Shown here piece after piece: positions 22,528 through 34,246 of a stretch of DNA of 64,000 nt (the first letter of the stretch is position 1; every line of letters begins with the position of its first letter). The stretch covers positions 17,019,001-17,083,000 of the forward strand of contig NC_083390.1 of NCBI RefSeq assembly GCF_031755915.1, given 5' to 3'. The notes under the pieces were generated by a model. The model had not been told where the DNA came from. It did no database searches and saw only the letters and a program-made list of their open reading frames with translations. This DNA is from Ziziphus jujuba. Taxonomy: Eukaryota; Streptophyta; Magnoliopsida; Rosales; Rhamnaceae. A program made the position numbers and the translations under genes.

Positions 22528-24271
22528 TGATGTGTTCTTTCTATAAGTGCACGGGTCATATAAGTAATAAAGTGATGAGAAAATATCGTTCCCATGATGA
22601 TTGGTTTTAAATTTAACTGATTACCTAAATTTTGACTATTTGTTTTTCTCAAGGCACACTAATGGAATATGGCAACGAAAATAAAAATGAAAAAAACAAA
22701 ATAAAATTAAACGATGAAATTATAAACTAAACAAGAGCAAATGACAAGACAAATAAATTTAAGTAACAAACACACAATTAAAGAATTTAAAATAGAACTA
22801 CAATGAATTTAGAAGCCTATAATTTTCAATTCCCTTCTATCCATCCAAAATTAGATTAGTTAGGTTGATAAAAGATCAAATTCAATCCAAATTCTAGCCT
22901 AAAGAGTTTCCAATTTATTTAATCCCTTTTTTCCAAAGTGAAGTAGAAACTTTAAGTCTCTAATGAAAACTATAAATTCCTTCCTAAAATTCCTCAAGTC
23001 CCTATGCATTAAGCTTTCTCTCTCTCTCTTTTTTGTGTTCTCAATGAAGCTTCCCAACATCAATTAGGACCCAGGTTATGTAAATCTAGTGACCAATTTA
23101 CTAAATTAAACTTCTTTCATGTCAATTAGGACCCAGGTTATGTAAATCAAGTGACCAATTTACTAAATTAAACTTTTTCATGTCTAAATTAGAAATCTAG
23201 CAAACACTCAAGTAATGTTCCAAATGGAATAATATATTAGGCAATGATTCCAAGATTTACACAAGAAAATTGAAAACTAATTTGATGAAGAATTTTGAGT
23301 TCCCAAGGACTTGAAAATCTTCAGTCTTCTTCAATCCAAGCTTTCTCTTTTTAGATCTCCTACATCTTTCTCTATAATCCTCCTTGATTTTTGTGCCTCT
23401 TCCTACTTATTCTTAAAGTTGACTGAAAATGGAAGATCAACTCACCATTTTCATCAAAAAGGCTTACAAAATGACACCTCATCATATTTTTAATTGGTCA
23501 TATGAGAAGAGCATGTGAGGAGAAAAAGAATTAAAGGTGGTATGGAGAAGAGAATGCATGGCATGGAGCATGTATGATTCACATCAATTTGGCATGGAGC
23601 AACACCACTTTTACAATGAAAACAAGTTGAAATTCTGTGTGAAGGAGAGAGGAAAGCATGGAGCTAGTCTTGGACACACCATTTTGGCATAGCTTGATGC
23701 TATAGTAGGTGTAAGGAGAAGTTGAATTTTGCTTGCTTGAGGAAAAATGGCATGGAGCAAACAAAAGATTCACTACTGTGGTGTAGCTTAACGTCACCAT
23801 CTCTATGTGGAGCAACTGAATTACATAAAGAAAGAAGGAAGAGGGCATTGAGGAGCTTGGACATGGTGTGAACCATGGCGAGGACGACTTCAATATGGCA
23901 TGAAGATGGTCGACTTGGGCATAGAGCTTGCTTAAGTTAGTGTAAAGCTTGCTTTGGCAAGGCAATTAGTGTGGAGATGACTTCAAGATGGCGTGGAGAT
24001 ACTCTAAATTGGCATGGAGTAGTTGATTGAGGTAGAGAAATGGTTAATCGAGGTGGAGAAATGCTACTCCAACTACACATTTTATGGAAATCATACACGC
24101 ATGCGCAAATAAAGCACTAATGCTATAGTTTCCATAAAGCTTTTTTTTTTTTTTTTGATTAGAAAATAAAGTCTATACCTTGTTCTTGCCACCTACAAAA
24201 ATTCACCTAAAGGCATCAAATATTAATAAAATATTAAAAGTCAATGAAGTGGGTCAAAAACTCACTTATCA
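22528..24271. mobile_element. Solo LTR (TGATGTGTTC ... CTCACTTATCA), TSD GTACA/GTACT
   Basis: It begins TGATGTGTTCTTTC, contains the GTGCACGGGTCAT and TATCGTTCCCATGATGATTG signature common near the start of large plant Ty3 LTRs, and ends AAACTCACTTATCA. Flanks are GTACA (22523-22527) and GTACT (24272-24276), a one-mismatch duplication. The interior has a 62-bp tandem duplication and a degenerate GGCATGGAGCA-rich region at 23540-24020, whose 128-codon minus-strand frame is not a convincing gene. Confidence 0.65.
23060..23183. repeat. 62-bp tandem duplication inside the solo LTR
   Basis: TCAATTAGGACCCAGGTTAT starts at 23060 and again at 23122. The two units are nearly identical, so the duplication is recent compared with its surroundings. 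Confidence 0.9.
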
Positions 24272-25761
24272 GTACTAGAAAGGTCAACGCTTCGATCTAC
24301 ACATAACTAGATGCCTCTTGACCATAAGGTTGCATCTCTTAAAGATTGATAAGAAGTGTAGACTACTTCTAAAAGATTTAGTGCGAGATGCTTGTTCTAT
24401 CAATCCATGAACCTTTGTCTTTTAGAAGTGTCATTAGATATCACATTATGGCAAAATTCTAACAAATTTCTCTTTTCGTACTCTAATTCTATCATTTTGC
24501 ATTGATTTAACCTTTCACATTCTCATTTCCTCATTTTACTGTAAAATGGTGGGTAGTACTCTCTTAAAATGTGTACATATATGATATCTCCTAGTCCTCT
24601 CAATCATCAAACTTTTCCTCGCATTTCTTTCTTTTGTAAAGCTATCCATTTTGACTACGTTTTTAATATGTGCAATCCATGCTCTTGTTCATGAACTTTT
24701 CCACATCTATAGCCAAGATACAACTATTACATGCTTTGTAAAACCACCAAAATTTACAGCATGAACTTTTTGAGCTTGTCCAATAGAAGGCCTAACTAAT
24801 TTGCCTCTTTCAAAAGATTGAGCTAAGGCCTCAATAATATCATTTCCAAAGGCTAGCACTCCAAAACTTCCAATCAGTTGTTGCTGGGAATTATATTTAC
24901 CTCACCTTCACCACATCATGAAAAAACTTTTATTTGAAAGAAAATTGTAGTTCATATGCTACAACCAAGCTAAACAAGTATGCAAATTTATTAAACGAAA
25001 TTAAAGAAAATCATAATCCTTAAGAAAAAAAGATGTTTGCAACTCAAAGATCACAACTTAGCCAATCAAATATCGAGATAGAATACAATTATTTGAATAG
25101 ATAAAACAATGTAGGGAAAAAAAAAAGAGTATGATGCAACTTAAATGTCATATTACCACTAAGCCAACATTAGGAACGAGAATCTATGTCAGAAATATTC
25201 AAACAAATATTGAACAAGTAGGATGCATATATAATTGTGGGCCAACAGGATCAATAAACTTAAGCTTTGTAACTAAGCTAGTAAGACTCACCTTAGGAAT
25301 CCCTCCAGTATTCCCAAATGGCCCTATCTAGGAAAAGTTCCACCAATAGTTCTATAGAATCTCTGGCAAAACCTCTTGTAAAGTGTAAATAACCCAAAAA
25401 CTTCCATGCAAATAACATTACACTCCACAAAAATATCCACGACAGTAAACCAACCTCTAACTACATTTCATCAATCAATGTCCACCACCATGTCCACACA
25501 CATATATAAATTTAATTTTACCAGTACCAAACGTTACTAAAATTAAGAGTAACGTATATAAGAGTAATACTAAGAGACTTTATGGAATTTAAGTGGGATA
25601 AGAATATAAACAAGATAAAAGTAAAATAGGTAGGGAAAGCTACTGTTGTGGATAATTGCAAGAGATGTGATAAGCATGGGGAGCTACAAGTTGACGATCA
25701 AGTCGTCTGTCTAAAATATACAAAATATAATTTATGCTTCCAAAAATTGATCTAAATACAT

Positions 25762-26690
25762 TGATGTGTGCCACAGTCCTAAACTTACATTGTAACACAT
25801 TAGACTCGTTACCCAAAATTGAAAATTTTCAACCTAAGGTCAAGTTAATGAAATTGAACCTTCTATTAAGCTTTGATAACCTCCAGTAATACATTACCAA
25901 CAAGAATTTAGTCCTAGATTTTTCAATTTCAATCCAATTTGAAATATATATCAATGGAAATGCCATAAGATAGGTAACACGGTGGTATTCTCACTTTGAT
26001 CAATCATCGTCATTGGTGGCCAAGAATATTGAAGGAAAGTTTTAGACAAACTTCCAGTTGATAGATTTTTCAAACGGAAAAGAATTCAGCTAAAAGGAAG
26101 CCATATTTGAACTCAGGGGGTCTAAAATACGAAGGATGGATGTATAGCATGGCTTGAAACCCACCAATTTTCGATGATTGAAGCAATCCAACCCTTACCG
26201 GAAAAATTAGCTAATCCTGGATTTCAACTCGAAATTTCAAGGGGAGGTATTCCTACTGGTGAGATGCATGTTGAAAGATAAGGTAAGGATTTAGGTGAGT
26301 GATGATAAATGGCTTCTGAATTGCCAATGGCGGGGGATTAATTTTGCTGGTTGGATAGGTTCTTGGGGGATTTTAAGGACACAATGGGTATTTTGGAATT
26401 CATTAATCCCAAGGCATAGATCCCCATGTATTTATATATACCTAGATCCATTAAAGATAAAAACTAGTACTAGTTTTATACACTGATAAAATACCAATGC
26501 ATTAAACTTCACAATTCCATAACTTCTAAACTATGATTTAAAATTAGGCATGACCAGTTCATCAACTCATTTTGACGAGCTCTATGTAATGGTATAATGG
26601 TTAAAACCAAAACTCGATCATACAAAAAGTCAACCTCGAGACTCTCATGCAATCCAATTATTCAAACTAGGCCAAACTTGTATATCATAA
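25762..26690 (-). mobile_element. 5' LTR of the decayed chromovirus-like element
   Basis: Aligned with 15117-16173; the upper end is degraded. A poor TGGTATCAGAGC-like primer site may lie just below 25762, but is too eroded to claim. Confidence 0.5.
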
Positions 26691-27565
26691 GGTACGCAAG
26701 GTTTTGTATATGATTTTGATATTTGGAATGATGATTTATTTAAGGATATAATTATGTTGAGTAAATTGTTTGAATGTTTTAACTATGTTACTAAGTTATT
26801 TTCTTAATAATAATAATATGGTTTGCACTTGGTTTTCAATATTATATGAAGAAGGATATTTATGGTTTTTATTTTTTTAACTATTTTATTTAATGTGTTT
26901 TTAAATATTGATTTATTCATCGGATATTTAATTTTATTCAATAAATCTTTTTAGATTATGAATATTGATTTTGTGAAAGAATTTTCAAAACAGGAAACTT
27001 TTTCAAAGAGCGAAGGTGTAAGGTTTTAAAAGGAAGAGATTTCAAAAGCTAAATATTTAAATTTTCTTCTATTAAATAATTCACTTGTTGAGATATCTAT
27101 ATTTCATGTTTTATTGTTATCCATTCCACTATGTCTTCAATATTAGCTAACAACTCCTCCCACGCATCACATCTTGCAACTATCCGCATCCGTACCATCT
27201 CATATTTCTCTTAATGCTTTTATCTTATTTATACTATTCTTTCCACTTGTATCGACTTAAAATTTTTTACAACCTCTTAATATGCTCTGATATACATTGT
27301 TAATGGATGTAGTTATATTTGAATGCTAGTAGTATTAAATTTATGTAATGGTTGTGGATATGATGGTACATGTTGATTGATAAAATGCAGTTTGGAGGTT
27401 GAGTTATTGTTGTGGATTATTTGGAGTGACTTTTATTTGCCAAAAACTTTGGGTTTGTCCATAATTTAGGAGAGGTTCTGCAATATTTTTTCATTAAACT
27501 TTGGTGGGAATTTCACCAAACAAGGCTACTTGGATATCTAGGAGGGATTCTTGAAGCTAGTCCTA
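26690..27565 (+). mobile_element. 3' half of a plus-strand LTR of the 16594-20619 family
   Basis: Degenerate alignment with 19860-20619: TTTTGTGAAAGAATTTTCAA, GGTTTTAAAAGGAAGAG, TTCACTTGTTGAGATATC, GGAGAGGTTCTGCAATATTT, and an end region GGCTACTTGGATATCTAGGAG. The start is missing. Confidence 0.45.
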
Positions 27566-27599
27566 TCATTAAGATTGCAATATTTTGAAATACATTATT

Positions 27600-28320
27600 G
27601 AAGATTGATTAGACTCATTCATGAAACGCTCAAACTTAACTTGATTTGGCTTGGCTTATTATGTTACATTTAATTTTCTTATTCACTTAAATTTTATTAA
27701 TAAATTCCATTTATCCTTTTTTTTATAAATTAAATATATTTTTTTGATAATTTATAAAATTTAATATAAATAATTTATTTATGCATTACAAGTATTTTAA
27801 ACTTCTAAGTGCATATTTGGAAGTGTTTTTTTTTTATAAATACTTAATTTCCTTGGCACTTTTATTAATAAGGGATTCATTAAACAGATGATAGAATATT
27901 TAGCTATATACAATATAAATCACTTCAAATTTATTTTTGGTATCTTTATATTTTAATTAAGATATTTAATACTATTTTTTAAAATCTTATAACAGCTATT
28001 TAAAGAAGCAAAAACCTTAGTGCTTCTCAGAGAAGCACCGAAAGTATTTTTGTGCAAAAAATACTTCTTAATTTTTTAGCAAGTGCTTTTTCTCTCTTTA
28101 TAGTATTTGTTTAACTCGAAAAAATACTAACAAATATGCCCTAAGATAGTAGTATAAATTTAGGTAAATATGTTTAAACACAAGGTATTCATGAGTTACT
28201 CATGAAATATTTAAAATCAACTCGTATAGAAAATATGAGCTACATTTTGGTGAGCTGAGTTACAGTAGATTTAAACCAAGCCAATCTTACACCCATCTCG
28301 ATTCCTATTTACAGCCCTAA
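27600..28320. mobile_element. Non-autonomous hAT-like element (possible)
   Basis: The right end on the minus strand reads TTAGGGCTGTAAATAGG, and the left part has TTCATGAAACGCTCAAACTT and TTGGCTTGGCTTATT. Both resemble subterminal sequence of plant hAT elements beginning (C/T)AGGGCTGTAAA. The left terminus and TSD are not resolved. No coding frame. Confidence 0.4.
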
Positions 28321-28581
28321 AAGTAACTAGGCTCATTTCATATATATATGCAGTCTTCGATGGTATGCATTGATGTATTAACTTCACATACCTAGATTCT
28401 AAACTCACTTTTTGGATGTTTTATATATATATGGTACTCATAAATTATAAACACAAGAAAACTGTAAATTTTTGGCTCTTAAAATTAAAATATATTAGAA
28501 AGTACTAATTTTTAAATAAAACAAAATGTATTCAAAAAAATATAGGAAAAAAAAAATCTTTAACGCCCCTAGATTTTCGTA

Positions 28582-28641
28582 CCACATCTAAAGCAGATTT
28601 GATAAATCAGAAGAATCTGATAAAATTTATGTAGGACATGG
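28582..28641 (+). promoter_or_regulatory. Upstream block conserved between genes C and D
   Basis: CCACATCTAAAGCAGATTTG and the following GATAAATCAGAAGAATCTGA align with 34035-34101 upstream of D, at a similar distance (about 150-220 bp) from the start codon. The surrounding A-rich sequence is much less alike. It holds AGATT/AATCT and TGATAA motifs. A shared promoter element is inferred. Confidence 0.4.
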
Positions 28642-28727
28642 TTTTTGGCCCAAAAAGAGCAAAAAGAAGAAGGGGAAAAAAAAAGTAAAAGAAGAAAGTA
28701 ATTAAACATAGAAACATAACTTTCACT

Positions 28728-28739
28728 TTATATAATATA
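28728..28739 (+). promoter_or_regulatory. Likely TATA box of gene C
   Basis: TTTATATAATAT lies about 65-75 bp before the ATG of C. Gene D has TTTTATATAAAT at 34198-34209, in the matching place. Confidence 0.5.
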
Positions 28740-28802
28740 TTGAAAAAGAAAGAGCTTCATATTAATCCTGCAAATCAAACACTGTAGATTTCCATAAACA
28801 GA

Positions 28803-29141
28803 ATGGAAAAACCTTCACTGAAGTTTTCTGTTCTGATCGTCTTCTTCGTGATAGCAATAAGTCAGCTCCAGTAATTTTTATTTTATATCTTTTTTAATAA
28901 GTAATTTCTATTCATGAACTACTGATTTAAAAAAATTGGGTGTGCAGGCAATAATCAAGTGTGGAGGGTACCAAGAGCTGAAGGGAGAGGGCCATTTCGT
29001 TGTCCGCGTATGATTGACTGCAACAGCGTTTGTCAAGGGTTTCCAAACTGTTGCTGTCATGGCTATTGTATTTGCCAGGCCTGTGCTGATATCCAGTGCG
29101 GCTCTGAAAATCTCAGGCCGAAGATTGATAATAATGATTGA
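28803..29141 (+). CDS. Secreted cysteine-rich peptide C, intact, two exons
   Basis: Exon 1 (28803-28860) encodes MEKPSLKFSVLIVFFVIAI, a clear signal peptide. The intron (28861-28947, 87 bp, phase 1) has donor A|GTCAGC, which is weak, and acceptor GTGTGCAG. Exon 2 (28948-29141) completes an 83-residue preprotein ending in TGA. The mature part starts NNQVWRVPRAEG and holds ten cysteines: C-x5-C-x3-C-x5-C-C-C-x3-C-x-C-x2-C-x4-C (GFPNCCCHGYCICQAC core). Ten cysteines allow five disulfides in an extracellular peptide. The reading frame is supported by paralogue D: three changes in the VWRVPRAEGRGP stretch are all synonymous. The other possible donor (GCTCCA|GTAATT) would give an immediate stop. 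I do not recognise a named family; a defence or signalling peptide is a guess from the architecture. Confidence 0.75.
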
Positions 29142-30866
29142 ATTTTTTTTTTTTTTTTTTTTTGGATGTGGATATTCATAGTGTGTACTTTTTGAACATG
29201 ATCTAGCTGATAGAATAAATGGGAAAAAAAAAAAAGTCAAATAAATTGAAGAGCCATTTGGGTTTATATATTTTCTTGTTCAAATATATACATTGTTACT
29301 TTGCTAGAAAAATCTATTCAAAGAACGCAGTAATTATTTCTTCCAAATTTCCTTTTATAATTCTCAAGTTTATGTGCCGGTTGAATTGTTTAGCTAGAGT
29401 ATCTCCAATATAAACGTCAATTGCGAAAATTAGCTTATGCCATAAAAGCAAATATGGACAATATTATTTTTTTGAAAATTGCTCACGGAGTATGGAGATG
29501 TGGATTAATATTTATGTTTCACAAAAGTTGAAAAAAATTGCAGTTTATGTGCTATAAATTTTTATTTAATATACATTTATTATCAATGACCGTCTAAATC
29601 CTAATTAATTAATGATTTATTTATCTGTTCTTTCCTTCCAAAATGAAACATGTACCTTGATGTCTATAAGCATGCATGCATATTATTCATTATTCTCACA
29701 TATTGAGTAAAAGAGCATACAACTTGTACTGAAAATTAACGTTAATTTATATTCCTAAATATGGAAAAAGTATCTTTGATTCTTCAGCCGGCCCTTAAAG
29801 CATATAAAAAAATAGACAATTATATTAAAAAAATATTCTTCAATAAGTCTTTCTAAGAATCCAGTCAAGTTAATGTGATAGAAAATGAATATTTGAAAAA
29901 AACAATCTTTACGATGTATAACGCAATCATTATAAAGAACATAATATTTTTCTTAAAAAGAAAAAAAAGAAGATAATATCAATATGTCTAATCATTGATG
30001 ACTGATTTTTGAATTAATTTTCCATTGAATAAACATTGATACTGCATGCATAGACAATGCGTATTTTGAATTTTTGTGCCACATTAATCACAATCCGTAT
30101 TCTTATATTGGAAATGCTCTTAGAGGCGCATGTTTGCGACCTTTTTCTCTGTTTGTGTATATATATATATATATATAACCAATCTTTCATCATAACATCT
30201 AGATGATTTTTTTTCTATCAAGACTTCATTTATCAGCTTTTGGATCTCTTCAAATAATGAAATTTAAAGATACATATGTGATTTATATGAATCATGATAG
30301 GGTTCACTTTATCCTCCTAAGATTTTAATACTTCATTAAACTTATATGAAATCTCTAATATATTTTTGAATCTCAGCCTTTGAAGAGATCAAATGGCCGA
30401 CAAGTGAGGTTAATAATCTATCAAGAAGTCCTGATGAGAGAATGTATGTCTATAGATATACAACCATGCTCAAATTAGGCCTTCAATATCATGACCAATA
30501 TTAAGAGACTTCTTTTTCAGCCCTTAAATTGCATAAAGTATTGATATCTAAAATTATATTTATTAATTATCGATATTGATAGGATTCACTTTCTCTAAAT
30601 AGGATTCTAGTATGTCACTAAATCTATATTTTTATCATTTTTGAATTTTAAATATTAACTCTTGTGTTTTAAGGGTTAATAAAAAAATATCTACTATTAA
30701 AAACATTAAGTCATCCTAAAATGAGTCAGATTATATATATATATACACACAAAGAAAGAATCAAGCTTACATCAAATTAACTTGATAATTTTAGCATCAA
30801 ATCTTCCTTTATTAGTTATTGGTCAATTGAAATATTAAGATTTAAAGTTGCAAAAATAGTTTTTTT
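29142..30866. other. Intergenic, no gene seen
   Basis: Contains a T run just after gene C, a TA microsatellite near 30157-30176, and otherwise AT-rich unique-looking sequence. No coding frame with support. Confidence 0.6.
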
Positions 30867-31871
30867 TGTAATACCTCACCTTCATTGCTGAATTTGTCAC
30901 TCTTTGTTGATATTGTCCCAAATTTAACCATCTCACTCGGTATGGGGTGTTTTGTTTAGTGCTTCGTAGGAGGTCACCATTCTAGAATTGCTTTTACCTA
31001 AACATGCTTAAATTTGAAGTTCTTTTGAATCTTGAAGCTAACTATTCTGAAAAGGCCTCAGTGTTATGGGAGTGACTATTATTATATTTGAAGTATTCCC
31101 TGATCTACACCCAGAGTGACTATTACTATATTTGAAGTATCCTCAGATCTACACCCCGATGATGTGGGATTAGACATCATGTAGCTTGCTAGTGTCCCGG
31201 GTGCCCACACTGGTCATCACAATCACCCCTTTGGGGCTCACCATCCTTGTGGTAAACTTCCGGTCTGCTATAAGCTCTTATACCATTTTTCACACCCTAT
31301 CTTCATTATTATATTTGAAGCATCCCCTGATCTACACTCGAAGTGACTATTATTATATTAGCATCCTCTGATATACACCCGGAGTGATTATTATTATATT
31401 TGAAGCGTCCCCTGATCTACAAACAAATGATGTGGGATTAGACATCATGTAGCTTGCTAGTGCCCTGTACCTGCTCACAGTGGTCATCACAATCCACCCT
31501 TTTGGGGCCCACTATCCTTTTGGCACACTTCCGGTCTCGTATAAGACCTTATACCATTTTTAACATGTTACCTTCATTGACTGGCCTGTTATTATCTGCT
31601 GATATTGTCCCCAATTTAGCCACTTATTCGATATGGGGTTTTTGGTTTAGAGGTTCCCAAAATGTCACCCATCTTAGAATTGCTCTCATCTAAGCATATT
31701 TAACTTTTAAGTTCTTTTGAACCTTGAAATCAACCGTTCTGAAATAGCCTTGACATTATAAGAGTAACTATTATCACATTTGAAGTATCTTTTGATCTAC
31801 ATCCAGACGTTATAGAATTAGACACCAAATAGCCTATCAATATCCTACACCTACCAACACTGGTCGTCACA
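30867..31871 (-). mobile_element. Cassandra-type TRIM array with three LTRs (minus strand)
   Basis: Three LTR copies lie in a row: 30867-31221, about 31288-31491 and about 31559-31871, separated by two short internal segments with a GGGGCCCAC/GGGGCTCAC box and a TATACCATTT primer-site remnant. Outer LTRs carry 5S rRNA-like blocks on the minus strand (30960-31022 and 31649-31712, with GTGACCTCCTACGAAG and AATTCTAG(A)ATGG). The middle LTR has lost this block. The array is bounded by TTTTT on each side, a low-information TSD. A 45-bp GAGTGACTATTATTATATTT unit is repeated inside the LTRs. LTR-internal-LTR-internal-LTR structure is expected from unequal recombination. Confidence 0.75.
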
Positions 31872-32322
31872 TTTTTAGATCTGTGTAGAATTCACTTCGT
31901 CTAAATACGATTTTAATATATATCACAAATTATATTAGACCACCAATTGATTTTTAAATATCAGCCTTTAAAGTAATTTAAAAACTAATAAAAAAGAACC
32001 ATAATGCTTAAACCATCAGTTGATCTTATGTAAATCTAACTTTCTATACAAGTGCATATTTATATATAGAAAGAGAGGTGACGAACATGCTCTAAAGACT
32101 TGTAGAAGTAACAAAGTCTAGTTTAAAGATACGTTTTCCATATTCGAGAGTATAAATTAACTTTAGTTTTCATTACAAGCTATAGGCCCTTTTACTTAAT
32201 ATGTGTGAATAATGGTAATATGCATGCATATTTATAGATGTGAGAGATACATGTTTCATTTATTTTGTAGATGGAGAAGTTTGAAATGGTAAATATTATC
32301 TACGTATTTTACAAATATGAAA

Positions 32323-32359
<37 letters not shown>

Positions 32360-32659
32360 AGTTGCATTAATTGCATGGCTTTAATTATTTTAGACATTCA
32401 GTCAATACCTGGATACAATTTTATAAAATATTATTATTTATCATCATTGGTGATAATTGTTATCTTATATGACAAATTTTAATTGAGATATTTAATTTTA
32501 TTATTTTTTATACTAACACTCAAAAAAGTGAAAGTTTTAAAGATAACCATTTAAATTATGATATGTAAATCCAACTACTGATAATTTATTAATAATAAAA
32601 AATATTATTTTTCATTTTATAATTCCATACAAAACAAAAATAATATATATGCAAACAGG
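31872..32659. other. Intergenic, AT-rich, no gene
   Basis: Includes a TA microsatellite (32332-32356) and a block at 32390-32640 resembling 2060-2280. No coding frame. Confidence 0.55.
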
Positions 32660-33723
32660 CATGGTTTAAAATATATAAAATTTCTTCGAAATTTTCATTT
32701 TTTTAAGAGGTCGAACTAAAATTTAGGTTCCAAATGGAAATTGATAAAATTTCTATAATATCTATTAAAATTTCTAAAATTTCGTCAAAATTTCCATGGA
32801 AATTTTCATAAAAATATCCACATCAAATCTTTAACAATTTGGTTAAAAACTCTATAATTTCCATGAAATTTGAATTGAAATTTTGAAAATATCCAGGGAA
32901 TTTTTTTAATTTTCTTAAAAAAATTCATAAATATTATTGATATTTAGTAATTTTTTTTATCAAATTAACTTCATTGATAATTTTTTTACTCTTTAATTGC
33001 CGTTTAAACATTTAGTGATATAAGTAAAATAAAATGAATTGAATTGAATAACATTTATAAGTTCTACTTATTAAATATCGATAAAGTAAAAATACAAAGA
33101 TTGTGGATTATATTTTTGAACCTGGAAAATCTTATTGTCGGGAATATCTGTTTTACAAATGTGGGTAAATAGATAATGAAACATTTACATGGAGATGTCA
33201 TAACAAGAAGATGATTCGATTTCTATGAATTTTGGATCAATAAGGATTGGAAGTCATTTTCATAACCCTTATTTAATGGATATTTATGAAATATCATCAA
33301 GTATCAACTCATTTTCATAATCCTTATTCAATGGTAATAAGATGACATTTATGAACTACAATGTAATTGTAATAATCGTTTTATATATTTTAGTTAATAA
33401 ATAATTTTATCATATATGAATTTTTTGATATATTTTTATTAATAATAGTTTATATATGATCATTAATGCTTATTATAAATCAGTTCACTAAGAAGAATAT
33501 AATATACATTTAATATTTTAGCAAGTTTTATAATCAATTTCATAATTGATGGATTAAATAAACTAATGCTAAAGTTTCGATAAAAAATTTCATTTTTTAA
33601 AACAAATTTCCAATATTTTTTTATAATTTTTTATCGATATTTGATATTTTTCGATATTTATATAGAAATTTCCTTATTTTAAACTCTCGATATTTTCATT
33701 GATACCGATTTTTTAAACCTTGC
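32660..33723. mobile_element. Possible hAT-type MITE (C-A-A/T-GGTTTAAAA ends)
   Basis: Left end CATGGTTTAAAATAT; reverse complement of the right end CAAGGTTTAAAAAATC. The interior is full of AAATTTC/GAAATTT motifs and has no coding frame. Flanking 8-mers do not match, so the boundaries are tentative. Confidence 0.38.
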
Positions 33724-34034
33724 AGATATCATGTTTCAATATAAAATAGGTTCGTCGTTTTTGCCCCCAAAAAAAAAAAAGTTCATTTCATATATCACTG
33801 TTACCTACAAAAATAAACAATTTATGTATTAATTTTCACATGTATGAATTTAGATCCTCAGTACTAACTTTTTGAAAATTTGATATACAGTACAAACTGT
33901 AAAGAATTGGGCCACCAAAAGTTAGAGGACATAAAATCTGCTTATTTTTATATAGAACAGAACGTATTCCAAAAAAAGAAAAAGGAAATGAAAAAGAAAA
34001 AGAAAAATAATATCTAATGCCACTAAATGTTTAT

Positions 34035-34101
34035 GCCATATCTAAAGCAGATTCAATAAATCAAAAGGATCTGATAAGATTTCTGCAGGAGATGGCTATG
34101 G
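34035..34101 (+). promoter_or_regulatory. Upstream block conserved between genes D and C
   Basis: CCATATCTAAAGCAGATTCA, AATAAATCAAAAGGATCTGA and AGGAGATGG match the block upstream of C. It is followed by two long A runs (34106-34128 and 34170-34190) not seen at C. Confidence 0.4.
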
Positions 34102-34246
34102 ACCAAAAAAAAAAAAAAAAAAAAAATGTTAAAGTAAAAGTAAAAAGTAAAAAGAAAAAAAGAAAAGCCAAAAAAAAAAAAAAAAAAAAGACCTTCCCTT
34201 TTATATAAATATTGCAGAAGTAGATCTTCATATTGATAAAAACAGA

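Larger units (their letters stand above)
15117..26690 (-). mobile_element. Decayed chromovirus-like Ty3 retrotransposon, minus strand, with nested insertions
   Basis: Related LTR-like segments lie at 15117-16173 and 25762-26690, both on the minus strand. Next to the lower one is an end-of-pol plus purine-tract signature, and a recognisable reverse transcriptase is at 21893-22210. The internal part is interrupted by a plus-strand LTR (16594-20619) and a solo LTR (22528-24271). Without these the element is about 5.8 kb, so it has also lost sequence. Gag and integrase are too decayed to place exactly. The lineage call (Del/Tekay-type chromovirus) rests on the FEDEIFFKGG-like tail and RT motifs. 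Confidence 0.55.

Noticed and set aside
23579..23965. 128-codon minus-strand frame
   Set aside because: It lies in the degenerate GGCATGGAGCA-rich interior of a solo LTR, and no domain is recognisable.
28959..29141. Gene C as a single-exon 60-aa ORF starting at 28959
   Set aside because: The frame has no ATG there (the codon is GTG), and a signal-peptide exon with consistent intron phase lies directly upstream at 28803-28860.
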